From Deltaproteobacteria bacterium (GTDB lineage: Bacteria; UBA10199; JADFYH01), in assembly GCA_015233135.1 (NCBI GenBank), contig JADFYH010000022.1, positions 1 to 48,779 on the forward strand: a stretch of 48,779 bases of DNA. Direction: 5' to 3'. Of this stretch, positions 8,435 through 17,127 are shown piece by piece. The notes under the pieces were generated by a model. That model saw only the letters and a list, made by a program, of their open reading frames with translations, did no database searches and was not told the DNA's origin. Positions within the stretch are counted from its first letter, which is position 1. The number at the start of each line of letters is the position of its first letter. The position numbers and the translations under genes are program-made.

Positions 8435-9358
8435 ATGAGCCAGTACAGCATCTTGGTGATTCCTGAGAATCATTTAGAATCGAAGCGGTTTCAGCTGAGT
8501 AAGTCGAGCATCCACCTAGGGATCAGCTTTGCTGCTTTATTTCTTATTTTTTTCACCTTCATGACTTGGGGATTTATCCATTACCGCAGTCTCGCGAAGA
8601 ATGTTGCAACGTTGAGCGGGGGCGAAGAACGTTATCGCTCCGAACTGCTTGGAAAAATAAATCAGTTGGAAAATTCTCTGAACCGCACCCAGCAATTTGC
8701 CTCGCGCGTGGAAAGTTTAGCGGGGGTGGATGCCGGTAAACTCAAGATAGGGGTCGGTCCTATTCATGATTCAGACAACATCAAGTCTTACCTCGACAAA
8801 CTCAAAGAATTGCCTAAGTCTAGCGATGAAGAGTTGAGCGCGGGTTCTGATCAATTCTACAACAGGCTTTCTGTAAAAATGGAAGACCTCACCGAGTTTG
8901 CCAATTCTTTGGAAATCCGCGCCAACGAAGTGTATGAGCTTTCTCAAGACAAGCTTTCTTATTGGGCCTCTACTCCCTCTTTTCTACCGGTCAATGGTTG
9001 GATCACCAGTGATTTTGGGATGCGTACTTCTCCCATCTCGGGCTCGGCCAAATTTCATGAAGGCCTAGACATTGCAGCGCCCATTGGTTCACCCATTTAT
9101 GCCCCCTCGGATGCAGTGGTTTCTTTTGCGGGCCATAAAGGCGGATACGGTTTGGCCCTAAATCTCGATCATGGTTACGGAGTGTCCACGCTTTTTGGAC
9201 ACACCTCCAATATCTACGTGAAAGAAGGCGAGAAGGTAAAACGCGGCCAACTGATTGCCAGCGTGGGAAATAGCGGTTCTTCCACGGGGCCTCATCTGCA
9301 CTACGAGGTCCACGTTGACGGTGTGCCTACCGATCCTATGAAATTTGTGTTGAGATAG
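8435..9358 (+). CDS. M23-family peptidase (LytM domain) with membrane anchor and coiled coil
   Basis: The product is probably a periplasmic murein endopeptidase or amidase activator facing peptidoglycan. A short cytoplasmic tail precedes one membrane helix (about 30-50, IHLGISFAALFLIFFTFM). A coiled-coil stretch follows to about 180, then the C-terminal LytM domain begins at PVNGWITSDFGMR. The zinc ligands are intact: H208 and D212 in HEGLD, and H287/H289 in the HLH triplet of GPHLHYEV, so it should be catalytic. The start at 8435 is chosen because AGGAAGAGAGGG lies directly upstream; an upstream in-frame start lacks this. The length is 307 residues. Confidence 0.92.
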   Translation: MSQYSILVIPENHLESKRFQLSKSSIHLGISFAALFLIFFTFMTWGFIHYRSLAKNVATLSGGEERYRSELLGKINQLENSLNRTQQFASRVESLAGVDAGKLKIGVGPIHDSDNIKSYLDKLKELPKSSDEELSAGSDQFYNRLSVKMEDLTEFANSLEIRANEVYELSQDKLSYWASTPSFLPVNGWITSDFGMRTSPISGSAKFHEGLDIAAPIGSPIYAPSDAVVSFAGHKGGYGLALNLDHGYGVSTLFGHTSNIYVKEGEKVKRGQLIASVGNSGSSTGPHLHYEVHVDGVPTDPMKFVLR

Positions 9359-9417
9359 TTAGCAACCTTTCCCAATAAACTCCGATAATCTTCTAGTCGG
9401 TGCCCCCATTTTTGTAG

Positions 9418-9440
9418 GGGCGATCCCTCCGTGGTCGCCC
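9418..9440. repeat. Short REP-like hairpin
   Basis: GGGCGA at 9418-9423 pairs with TCGCCC at 9435-9440 across an 11-base loop, in the gap upstream of 9471. The GTAGGGGCGA...TCGCCC form resembles short dispersed palindromes of many bacterial genomes. Only one copy is seen here. Confidence 0.4.
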
Positions 9441-9470
9441 GTAATTTGGCATTTTATAATCAGAACTCTC

Positions 9471-10280
9471 ATGCCTTTCTCCGTTTCTCAAAATACAATT
9501 TCCCCTTCTCAAGCTCTAGCGCGTCCACGCGCTGCACAGCCCAATTTATCCACTCTACCGAGTGAACAATCTTTAACAATTTTTGGCGAGTTTTGTCAGA
9601 GAACTGCAACTCTGACACACCAGGTTTTTGCCGCGCAGATTCAGCCTCGCAGTCATGCCTTGTTTCAGTCTGCAGAAAGTTTTGTTCAAAGCTATACTGC
9701 AGCGGGATCATCCGTCGCTGTTACCGTTCAAGAGGTTCTGCATACGCTCGATCAAGAAGTAATTACTCCCGATTTTTTTCTGCACACCGGCCTGGCTTTA
9801 TTCACCTGCACGGCAGCCAGCACCTTGGCCTCCACCGTTTTTTCTTCCAGATTTTTACTGCGCTCTATCGCTACCGCTTTAGCCATGCGCTACGCCGAAG
9901 AAGGGGTAGCAACTCTAAGAACGGGAGAGAATCATTTTCATCTTTTTCAGACCGAGCAAGATTTAGGGGCTTGTAGCAATGTGGTGTTTGCCGGATTATT
10001 TGGCGCCATGGCTCAGCGCCTGCCTTTGGGATTTATTTTATCGAGGATGGCTGGGGCCCTGGGTATGAGCGTGGGCGGCGCAGGGGCGATTGGATTTTTC
10101 AGACTCGCCAATCTTGTTTCTCAACACTTGGGATCATCTTTTAGATTCGCCTCCGCCGATCAAGGTGTCCGCGATCAATTTCATGCCCGACAACTCACTC
10201 ATAATTTTGCCAGCGATGTCTGTTTTAATTTGGGGCACAGTGCGGGGCATCTAGTTCGTGAAAGAATCCCTGCACATTAA
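9471..10280 (+). CDS. Unknown protein, paralogue of the 203-1585 product
   Basis: This 269-residue protein is not recognised. Its central 170 residues align with the first gene of the window: TGLALFTCT against TGLALVTCT, GENHFHLF against GENRMHLV, then a Gly/Ala-rich hydrophobic helix (MAGALGMSVGGAGAIGFF) and a terminal LGHSAGHLV segment. It lacks the acidic C-terminal 120 residues of the larger paralogue. The N-terminal 40 residues are Ser/Pro-rich and probably disordered. No clear Shine-Dalgarno precedes the ATG. No signal peptide is evident, though several amphipathic segments suggest membrane interaction. It lies just before secA but probably in a separate transcript. Confidence 0.75.
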   Translation: MPFSVSQNTISPSQALARPRAAQPNLSTLPSEQSLTIFGEFCQRTATLTHQVFAAQIQPRSHALFQSAESFVQSYTAAGSSVAVTVQEVLHTLDQEVITPDFFLHTGLALFTCTAASTLASTVFSSRFLLRSIATALAMRYAEEGVATLRTGENHFHLFQTEQDLGACSNVVFAGLFGAMAQRLPLGFILSRMAGALGMSVGGAGAIGFFRLANLVSQHLGSSFRFASADQGVRDQFHARQLTHNFASDVCFNLGHSAGHLVRERIPAH

Positions 10281-10320
10281 ATTTCTAAAGTATCCCTCCC
10301 AAAAACCCTTCAGCTTTCTT

Positions 10321-10348
10321 TTGACTCTCCAAAAAAATTGCGTTAATT
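10321..10348 (+). promoter_or_regulatory. Candidate secA promoter
   Basis: TTGACT at 10321-10326 is a good -35 match. TTAATT at 10343-10348, 16 bases downstream, is only a fair -10. Position about 55 bases before the secA start is suitable. Confidence 0.3.
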
Positions 10349-10403
10349 CCACTCCTCATTTTATTGATTTGCCTGTGACTTCATCAAACAAAAGGAAGAT
10401 TTC

Positions 10404-13148
10404 ATGTTCTTTGCCGCCTTTGCCAGAAAAATTTTTGGGACCAGAAACGATAGAGAATTGAAGCGTATTGGTCCTACCATTATCCAAATCAACGATCTCG
10501 AAGCTCAGATTCAAAAGCTTTCCGATACTGAACTCCAACAAAAAACCTTTGAATTCAAAAGCCGCCTCGAAAAAGGGGAGACCCTTAACAATCTTTTACC
10601 CGAGGCCTTTGCCGTCTGCCGTGAGGCTTCGCAGCGTGCGCTGGGGATGCGACACTACGATTGTCAGCTCATCGGCGGTATGGTGCTGCACGAAGGTAAA
10701 ATCGCCGAAATGAAAACCGGTGAAGGAAAAACCTTGGTGGCCACTTTGGCGGTGTATCTGAATGCGCTGGAAGGCAAAGGCGTACATGTTGTGACAGTGA
10801 ACGATTACCTTGCCAAGCGTGACTCGGAGTGGATGGGCCGTCTGTATCGCTTTTTGGGCCTCAGCGTAGGCAATATTGTTCACGGTTTAAACGACGAAGA
10901 GCGCCGTCAGAATTACGCAGCGGATATTACCTATGGAACCAATAACGAATTTGGTTTCGATTATCTGCGCGACAACATGAAGTTTGATCTCAGTCAGTGC
11001 GTACAGCGCCAGCTGCATTATGCGGTGGTGGATGAAGTGGATAGTATCCTCATTGATGAGGCGCGAACGCCACTGATTATTTCGGGTCCCTCCGAAGAAT
11101 CGACCGATAAATATGCACGCATCGATCGCATTATTCCCAATTTAAAAGCGGTAACCGATTATACGATTGATGAAAAAAGCCGTACCGCGGTGCTCATCGA
11201 AGAAGGCGTCTCTCACGTCGAAAAACTGTTGAACGTAGGAAATTTATATGAGCCCGAAAACATGGAACTGGTACATCATGTGAATCAGGCCTTGCGCGCT
11301 CACGCCTTGTACAAGCGCGATGTTGATTATGTGGTGAAAGAGGGCGAAGTTATTATTGTCGACGAATTTACCGGTCGACTGATGCCTGGAAGACGTTGGA
11401 GCGACGGTCTGCATCAAGCGATAGAAGCCAAAGAAAAAGTGACCATCGAAAATGAAAATCAGACACTGGCCACCATTTCTTTTCAAAACTATTTCCGCAT
11501 GTACAAAAAACTCTCCGGTATGACGGGCACTGCCGATACCGAAGCCGCGGAATTCAGTAAAATTTACAATCTGGAAGTCATGGTGATGCCCACCAATCGT
11601 GCCATGATTCGCGAAGACGAAGCGGATCTTATTTACAAAAATGAAAAAGGGAAATTCAGGGCCGTCATCAACGAAATTGAAGAGTGTTATAAAAAAGGCC
11701 AACCCGTGTTGGTGGGAACCATTTCCATCGAAAAATCCGAAGAACTGGCTGCGATGCTTTCACGCCGCGGGATTCCTCATCATGTCCTCAACGCCAAACA
11801 ACACGAAAAAGAAGCGGAAATTGTGGCTCAGGCGGGTCGTTTTGGGGCCCTCACCATCTCCACTAACATGGCGGGACGTGGAACCGATATCTTGCTCGGA
11901 GGCAATCCCGAATTTTTAGCGCGCTCCAAAGTGGGTAAAGAGGCCATCGAAGAAGTTTATCAGGTGGCGCTGATCGATTTTAAAAAGCAGTGTGAAGTGG
12001 AAAAACAAAAGGTGATTGAAGCGGGAGGTCTGCGTATTTTGGGCACCGAGCGCCATGAGTCCCGTCGTATTGACAATCAGTTGCGGGGTCGCGCGGGACG
12101 ACAGGGCGACCCCGGTTCTTCGCGTTTTTATATCTCCTTGCAAGATGATTTGATGAGAATTTTTGGTTCGGACCGTATTTCAAGCATGATGGAGCGTCTG
12201 GGCATGGAAGAAGACGAACCCATTTTTCATCCCTGGATTTCCAAGGCGATCGAAAATGCGCAAAAGAAAGTGGAGGCGCACAATTTTGATATTCGAAAAA
12301 ATTTAATCGAGTTTGACGATGTGATGAACCAGCAACGCAGCACCGTCTACAAATTACGCAACGAGATTTTATCCGGCCTTGAGCTGAAAGAAAAAGTGAC
12401 GGACTTCGTGGATCAACACGTGGACGCGCTTTCCCAGGAATTTCAGCCTGCCAAAGGGGAAGAATGGAATTGGAGAGGCCTGGAAGATCGCCTCTATAAA
12501 ACCTATGGTTTCTGGTACGAAGAGCTCAAGACCTTGGCCCCTGAAGTTTCCAGCGATGAAGTGGGTGAAAAAATTTACAATAAGATGATCGATGTCTATG
12601 AAGAACGGGAGAAGCAGTACACCCCTGCTGTAGTGCGCCATATTGAACGGATTATCTTGTTACAAACTTTGGATACGCTCTGGAAAGATCATCTGTTGAA
12701 CATGGATCATTTGCGCGAAGGCATTGGCCTGCGGGGTTACGCCCAGAAAGATCCCATCATCGAATATAAAAAAGAGGGTTTTCGTTTGTTTGAAAACATG
12801 ATGCTGCAGTTGGCGGAAGATAGTCTGGAAAAGCTTTATCGGGTGCAGATCAGTTTGGAATCCAGAGATCCAAATGAGGGAAATGCGGAAAGTTCGGTCT
12901 TTACAGATAAACTGCCTACATCTGAAGCGACTCCAGTAGAATCGGGAATCAGTTTTTCAAGGCCCCTGCAAAGTCTTCAAAATCAAAGCTCTCAAAATCG
13001 CAGTATGCCCATGACTTACTCGCATGGGAATAAGACCTCAGAAAATAAAGTGACGGGATCTCAACAACGGGAAACTCCCAAGGTGGGACGCAATGACCCT
13101 TGCCCTTGCGGCAGTGGGGAAAAATATAAGAAGTGTCATGGGAAGTAG
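10404..13148 (+). CDS. secA: Preprotein translocase ATPase SecA
   Basis: SecA is the motor that drives preproteins through SecYEG at the inner membrane. The 914-residue length is typical. The start [20 protein letters not shown] matches the SecA N-terminus, with AAGGAAG as ribosome binding site. Motifs include [14 protein letters not shown] (Walker A, about 103-116), [20 protein letters not shown] (near 209-228), [18 protein letters not shown], and the [20 protein letters not shown] motor-domain segment. A variable linker is followed by an intact zinc-binding SEC-C tail, [17 protein letters not shown]. It is followed after 13 bases by argJ. Confidence 0.98.
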   Translation: MFFAAFARKIFGTRNDRELKRIGPTIIQINDLEAQIQKLSDTELQQKTFEFKSRLEKGETLNNLLPEAFAVCREASQRALGMRHYDCQLIGGMVLHEGKIAEMKTGEGKTLVATLAVYLNALEGKGVHVVTVNDYLAKRDSEWMGRLYRFLGLSVGNIVHGLNDEERRQNYAADITYGTNNEFGFDYLRDNMKFDLSQCVQRQLHYAVVDEVDSILIDEARTPLIISGPSEESTDKYARIDRIIPNLKAVTDYTIDEKSRTAVLIEEGVSHVEKLLNVGNLYEPENMELVHHVNQALRAHALYKRDVDYVVKEGEVIIVDEFTGRLMPGRRWSDGLHQAIEAKEKVTIENENQTLATISFQNYFRMYKKLSGMTGTADTEAAEFSKIYNLEVMVMPTNRAMIREDEADLIYKNEKGKFRAVINEIEECYKKGQPVLVGTISIEKSEELAAMLSRRGIPHHVLNAKQHEKEAEIVAQAGRFGALTISTNMAGRGTDILLGGNPEFLARSKVGKEAIEEVYQVALIDFKKQCEVEKQKVIEAGGLRILGTERHESRRIDNQLRGRAGRQGDPGSSRFYISLQDDLMRIFGSDRISSMMERLGMEEDEPIFHPWISKAIENAQKKVEAHNFDIRKNLIEFDDVMNQQRSTVYKLRNEILSGLELKEKVTDFVDQHVDALSQEFQPAKGEEWNWRGLEDRLYKTYGFWYEELKTLAPEVSSDEVGEKIYNKMIDVYEEREKQYTPAVVRHIERIILLQTLDTLWKDHLLNMDHLREGIGLRGYAQKDPIIEYKKEGFRLFENMMLQLAEDSLEKLYRVQISLESRDPNEGNAESSVFTDKLPTSEATPVESGISFSRPLQSLQNQSSQNRSMPMTYSHGNKTSENKVTGSQQRETPKVGRNDPCPCGSGEKYKKCHGK

Positions 13149-13161
13149 GAGAAATACAAAT

Positions 13162-14373
13162 ATGTCCGACAAAAAAATCATCACCCAAGTAAAAGGCTTT
13201 CAATTTGCCGGCGTGTATTGCGGCATAAAGGAAAGCTCCAAAAAAATGGATCTGGCGCTGATCTATTCCACGGTGCCAGCCATCGCGGTGGCTTCTTTCA
13301 CCACTAATTTGGCCAAGGCGGCTCCTGTTTTAGTGGATGAAATTCAAATGAAGGGGGGCAAGGCGCAGGCGATTCTCATCAACAGTGGAAATGCCAATGC
13401 CTGCACTGGCGACAAAGGCCTGCAGAATGCCTGGAGCATGTTGAAGCAAACCGCGCAGCAATTGAATATTTCCGAAAAACTGGTGCTCATTTCTTCTACG
13501 GGAAAAATTGGAGTTCAACTTCCTCTCAAAAAAATTTCTGAGGGAATCAAACAAATTACCCCTCAACTCTCCCCTTTGTCTTTAGAAGATGCAGCCAAGG
13601 CCATTCTCACCACCGATCTCTTTCCCAAGTTTTACGGCGTAAAGGCAAAATGTGCCGGCAAAGAATATAGCCTTATCGCCTTTTCCAAAGGGGCAGGCAT
13701 GATAGAACCGGCCATGAAACACGCCACCATGTTGGGTTATTTTATGACCGATTTGAATATCGCTAGACCTCTGCTGCGTAAAATTTTTAGCAGGGTCATC
13801 GATAGAACTTTCAATCGCATCAGTGTGGATGGCGACATGTCCACCAACGACACGGCCATTCTCTTGGCGAATGGCCTGGCTGAAAATGAACTCCTGAAAG
13901 AAATGAATAGCGATGCTGAAATCTTTGAAAAAAAGTTGGAAGAAGTAGCCCGTTACTTGGCCATCAAAATGGTAGAAGACGGCGAAGGCGCCACCAAAGT
14001 GGTAGAGATTAACATTGAAGGCGCCAAAAATGAAAAAGAGGCCAGACTCGCTGCCTACGCGGTCGCCCGATCGGAGCTGGTGAAAACTTCTTTTTTTGGA
14101 CAGGATCCCAACTGGGGCCGTGTTTTTGCGGCCGTCGGTTATTCAGGCGCAACTTTCGACCCCAAACAGGTCGATATTTATTATGGTAAGGTCAAGCTGG
14201 TTTCGAAGGGCATCGCTGTGCAAGGAAAGTCGGAAGCCAAGGCCCATCAAATCATGAAGGCCCCTTATTTTACGGTGCGTGTCCAACTGAATCAGGGAAA
14301 TGGTTTTTTCAGGGTTTGGACCAGCGATTTGAATTACAATTATGTGAAGATTAATGCAGAATACAGGACTTAA
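13162..14373 (+). CDS. argJ: Glutamate N-acetyltransferase / amino-acid acetyltransferase ArgJ
   Basis: ArgJ transfers the acetyl group from N-acetylornithine to glutamate, and in bifunctional forms also from acetyl-CoA, in arginine synthesis. The family is an Ntn hydrolase that cleaves itself at an Ala-Thr bond. Here the site is HATML with the nucleophile Thr189, preceded by KGAGMIEPAM. NSGNANACTG and DGDMSTNDTAILLANG are further family motifs. The start at 13162 is chosen for the AGGAG ten bases upstream and the family-like length of 403 residues; a longer frame would run back into secA. Whether it is bifunctional cannot be told from motifs. Confidence 0.94.
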   Translation: MSDKKIITQVKGFQFAGVYCGIKESSKKMDLALIYSTVPAIAVASFTTNLAKAAPVLVDEIQMKGGKAQAILINSGNANACTGDKGLQNAWSMLKQTAQQLNISEKLVLISSTGKIGVQLPLKKISEGIKQITPQLSPLSLEDAAKAILTTDLFPKFYGVKAKCAGKEYSLIAFSKGAGMIEPAMKHATMLGYFMTDLNIARPLLRKIFSRVIDRTFNRISVDGDMSTNDTAILLANGLAENELLKEMNSDAEIFEKKLEEVARYLAIKMVEDGEGATKVVEINIEGAKNEKEARLAAYAVARSELVKTSFFGQDPNWGRVFAAVGYSGATFDPKQVDIYYGKVKLVSKGIAVQGKSEAKAHQIMKAPYFTVRVQLNQGNGFFRVWTSDLNYNYVKINAEYRT

Positions 14374-14408
14374 GTTCTCGGTAAAAAAACCGTTCCTACC
14401 TTTACACG

Positions 14409-16523
14409 ATGAAATTTCAATTCAGCAAAGTTAATGATTTTCTTTCCAAACACAGTGATCTTTCCCTTGCGGGAATGGTCATGGTGGTGTTGGCCCTGAT
14501 CTTTGTTCCACTTCCCATCCCCCTGAACAACCTGCTCATTGGTTGTAACTTAGGGCTAAGCGTACTTATTTTACTGGTTTCTCTTTATATTACCGATCCG
14601 CTCAAACTCGCTTCCTTTCCTACCATTTTGTTAATGACCACTATTTTTCGTTTGGGGCTCAATATTGCTTCTACCCGACTTATTTTGACTCAAGCCAATG
14701 CCGGTGGAATCATCGATAAAATTGCTGAGTTGGTGATTGGGGGAAGTGAAGTTGTGGGTTTCATACTCTTCATCATCATCACCTTGGTAAATTTCATCGT
14801 CGTGGCCAAAGGTGCCGAGCGTGTCTCGGAAGTAGGCGCTCGTTTCACACTGGATGCCATGCCTGGCAAGCAGATGAGTATTGATGCCGATTTGCGGGCA
14901 GGGGTCATTAATATGGAGCAGGCCATGGAACGACGTTCCATCTTGCAACGGGAAGCCCAGATGTATGGTGCCATGGATGGTGCCATGAAGTTTGTTAAAG
15001 GAGATGCTATTGCCGGTATTATTATTACCGTCATCAATCTCATCGGCGGTTTTCTCATCGGAATGTTGGGGAGAGATTTGGATGCCCTTCAATCGCTACA
15101 CACTTATAGTCGACTGACCATCGGAGATGGCATTGGGGCACAAATTCCGGCCTTAATGATTTCACTGGCAGCCGGTGTAGTGGTCACTCGCGTGGGTGCT
15201 GGAGATAAAGGCGAAACCAATTTGGGTCGTGATATTGTAGGGCAGATGACGGCCTATCCCAAACCCTATATCATTGGTTCAGTCATTTTTGCCTTAATGG
15301 CCGCAGCGATGTTGGAACCGGCCTTTTTGTTTGTTTCTATTGGATTGGGGGCCATGGCATTTTTTCAGACCCGAGGTAAAAAAGTTGAAACCCAGGAAAT
15401 GGCGGATGTGCCCAAAGAACAGGTCATCAAAAAGGCCATTGAAAAACATCCCGATATTCTGCCTTTCATTATGCCTTCTCCCGTTTCCCTTGAAGTAGGG
15501 GAGGCCATCATTCCCTGGGTGGATGACAGTCAGGACGGCGGGCGCTTTATCAACGAGCTTATCCCACTATTACGTCATGGTCTCTATTATGAATTGGGTG
15601 TTAACTTTCCAGGGATCCAGGTGCGAGGACAAAATGTAGATCTGGAACCTGAAAGTTATGTGATCAACATCAACGAGGTCCCCGTTGCCAAAGGCCGGAT
15701 TTATCGCGGCTGTATTTTGGTGGGTGAACCTCTGGAACAACTTTCGCTCTTTAATATCAAAGGGGTCGAAACTATTCACCCGGTTGATGGATCCATCGTG
15801 ACCTGGATAGCCGAAGAACACAAAGAAACTGCGGTGCAGGCGGGATTCAGAATGTGGGATGTGTCCGAATATCTCATTTTGCATTTGTCTTATCTGCTTC
15901 GAAAACATGCGCACGAATTTTTGGGCCTGCAGGAGATTCAGACTTTACTCAACGAACTGGAAAAGTCGCATCCGGCACTCATCAAAGAATTGGTGCCCAA
16001 GGTGATTACCGTCTTGCAGCTTTCCGAAATTTTTCAACGCCTGGTTCAAGAGGAAATTTCCATTCGCGATTTAAAATCCATCTTTTCTACTCTGGCTCAA
16101 TGGGCCGAGGTGGAACGAAATACTTTGGTACTCACCGAACACATTCGAGGGGGATTGAAACGCTACATCACTCACCGATATGCCGGCCATGCCAATACCC
16201 TGGCGGTTTACCTGTTAGATCCTGAAATTGAAGACATGGTACGCAATGCTATCCGTAGCACCGAAAAAGGAAACTATCTGGCACTGGAGCCCGAGTACAC
16301 CCAAGAAATCGTAGAGGCGGTTGGTAAAGAAATCGCTTCGCATCCTTTTCCTCCCGGTGCCCGTCCTCCGGTTATTTTAACCACCGCTGAAATTCGGCGT
16401 TACTTCAGAAAAATTATCGAACTGGAATTCCCTCAACTGGCGGTGCTTTCTTATCAGGAGCTGGCAGAGAACCTGCGCATACAGCCCATTGCGCGCATTG
16501 CCCTAATGCGGCAAGCGGCGTAA
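14409..16523 (+). CDS. sctV: Type III secretion export-gate protein SctV (FHIPEP family)
   Basis: This 704-residue inner-membrane protein belongs to the FlhA/SctV family, whose nonameric cytoplasmic ring selects export substrates. About eight membrane helices occupy residues 1-340, followed by a cytoplasmic domain. Family text includes RFTLDAMPGKQMSIDADL and FVKGDAIAGI. Several variants favour the non-flagellar SctV branch over FlhA: KGAERVSEV rather than KGAGRIAEV, DADLRAG rather than DADLNAG, and QMYGAMDGAMKFVKGDAIAG. The C-terminal domain (LLNELEKSHPALIKELVPKV, LTEHIRGGLKRYITHRYAG) also fits SctV. No other secretion gene adjoins; it follows argJ by 35 bases and overlaps the tail of a convergent gene by 21 bases. 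FlhA is the alternative reading. Confidence 0.85.
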   Translation: MKFQFSKVNDFLSKHSDLSLAGMVMVVLALIFVPLPIPLNNLLIGCNLGLSVLILLVSLYITDPLKLASFPTILLMTTIFRLGLNIASTRLILTQANAGGIIDKIAELVIGGSEVVGFILFIIITLVNFIVVAKGAERVSEVGARFTLDAMPGKQMSIDADLRAGVINMEQAMERRSILQREAQMYGAMDGAMKFVKGDAIAGIIITVINLIGGFLIGMLGRDLDALQSLHTYSRLTIGDGIGAQIPALMISLAAGVVVTRVGAGDKGETNLGRDIVGQMTAYPKPYIIGSVIFALMAAAMLEPAFLFVSIGLGAMAFFQTRGKKVETQEMADVPKEQVIKKAIEKHPDILPFIMPSPVSLEVGEAIIPWVDDSQDGGRFINELIPLLRHGLYYELGVNFPGIQVRGQNVDLEPESYVININEVPVAKGRIYRGCILVGEPLEQLSLFNIKGVETIHPVDGSIVTWIAEEHKETAVQAGFRMWDVSEYLILHLSYLLRKHAHEFLGLQEIQTLLNELEKSHPALIKELVPKVITVLQLSEIFQRLVQEEISIRDLKSIFSTLAQWAEVERNTLVLTEHIRGGLKRYITHRYAGHANTLAVYLLDPEIEDMVRNAIRSTEKGNYLALEPEYTQEIVEAVGKEIASHPFPPGARPPVILTTAEIRRYFRKIIELEFPQLAVLSYQELAENLRIQPIARIALMRQAA

Positions 16524-17126
16524 CCCTTCCTCACCCCCCGCCCACTCCTTTTTCCCCTTACGAAATACCTCAGGCTGAGGCTTTTCGGCTCTTAGAATTT
16601 TTTCCTCATGCTTGCTTCTTCCAATTTCTGCGGGATAGGCGCTGGCATTCCAGAACAGGCTTTGATAGCCATGGACAACTTTTTTTTCGGAATTCAAATC
16701 GATTTCAATCAGGGCATTAAAAGACAGTTCTACGGCTGAAAAAGCCAGGCGCATCAAGGCTTCAGAACGATCGGGACAATTCACGACATTCACTTTAGTT
16801 TTTGAGCGTCTCAATACCGGAGTTTGGGTGACCTTCTTGAAAAATAAACTTACCTGTTTTGCCTGTTCCATTTTTTTGGAATATTCCTGCAGCGCTGGAA
16901 GCACCTGTTGATCGTAGCAAGGGACACAATAAGCATTGTGCCGAAGGAATTCGGGGATGGAATTTAGAAATGAAAAAGAGGAGTCTTCAACAAATTGAAG
17001 GCAATCTTTGCAAAATAAATTTTGACAAATTCCACAGTGGAGATTGCTTTTAAGAGAGGCCTTTTCCTGACGGCAAAATGAGCAAACCAAGGGCTTTGTG
17101 TGAGTTTGAGTGGATATTTTTGGCAT
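16503..17126 (-). CDS. FYVE/RING-like zinc-finger protein with possible YbjQ-like C-terminal domain
   Basis: The 207-residue product has four CxxC pairs in its first 70 residues: C15/C18, C31/C34, C39/C42 and C67/C70. This is the spacing of a two-zinc treble-clef fold such as FYVE or RING. The phosphoinositide-binding RHHCR signature of true FYVE domains is missing. Residues about 110-170 (DRSEALMRLAFSAVELSFNA, then a YQSLFWNASAYPAEI segment) resemble the YbjQ/DUF74 pattern; this is tentative. The tail is basic. The start at 17126 is two bases after the hemY stop; an in-frame ATG at 17150 would add eight residues. It is probably cotranscribed with hemY and is convergent with sctV. Confidence 0.7.
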   Translation of the reverse strand: MPKISTQTHTKPLVCSFCRQEKASLKSNLHCGICQNLFCKDCLQFVEDSSFSFLNSIPEFLRHNAYCVPCYDQQVLPALQEYSKKMEQAKQVSLFFKKVTQTPVLRRSKTKVNVVNCPDRSEALMRLAFSAVELSFNALIEIDLNSEKKVVHGYQSLFWNASAYPAEIGRSKHEEKILRAEKPQPEVFRKGKKEWAGGEEGLRRLPH

Positions 17127-17127
17127 G

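Noticed and set aside
10258-10461. 67-codon frame across the secA promoter region
   Set aside because: It overlaps both neighbours in other frames and has no ribosome binding site; the secA start is well supported.
14409-16523. Flagellar FlhA as the identity of the FHIPEP protein
   Set aside because: The diagnostic variants (KGAERVSEV, DADLRAG, GAMDGAMKFVKG) fit SctV better. FlhA is retained only as an alternative.
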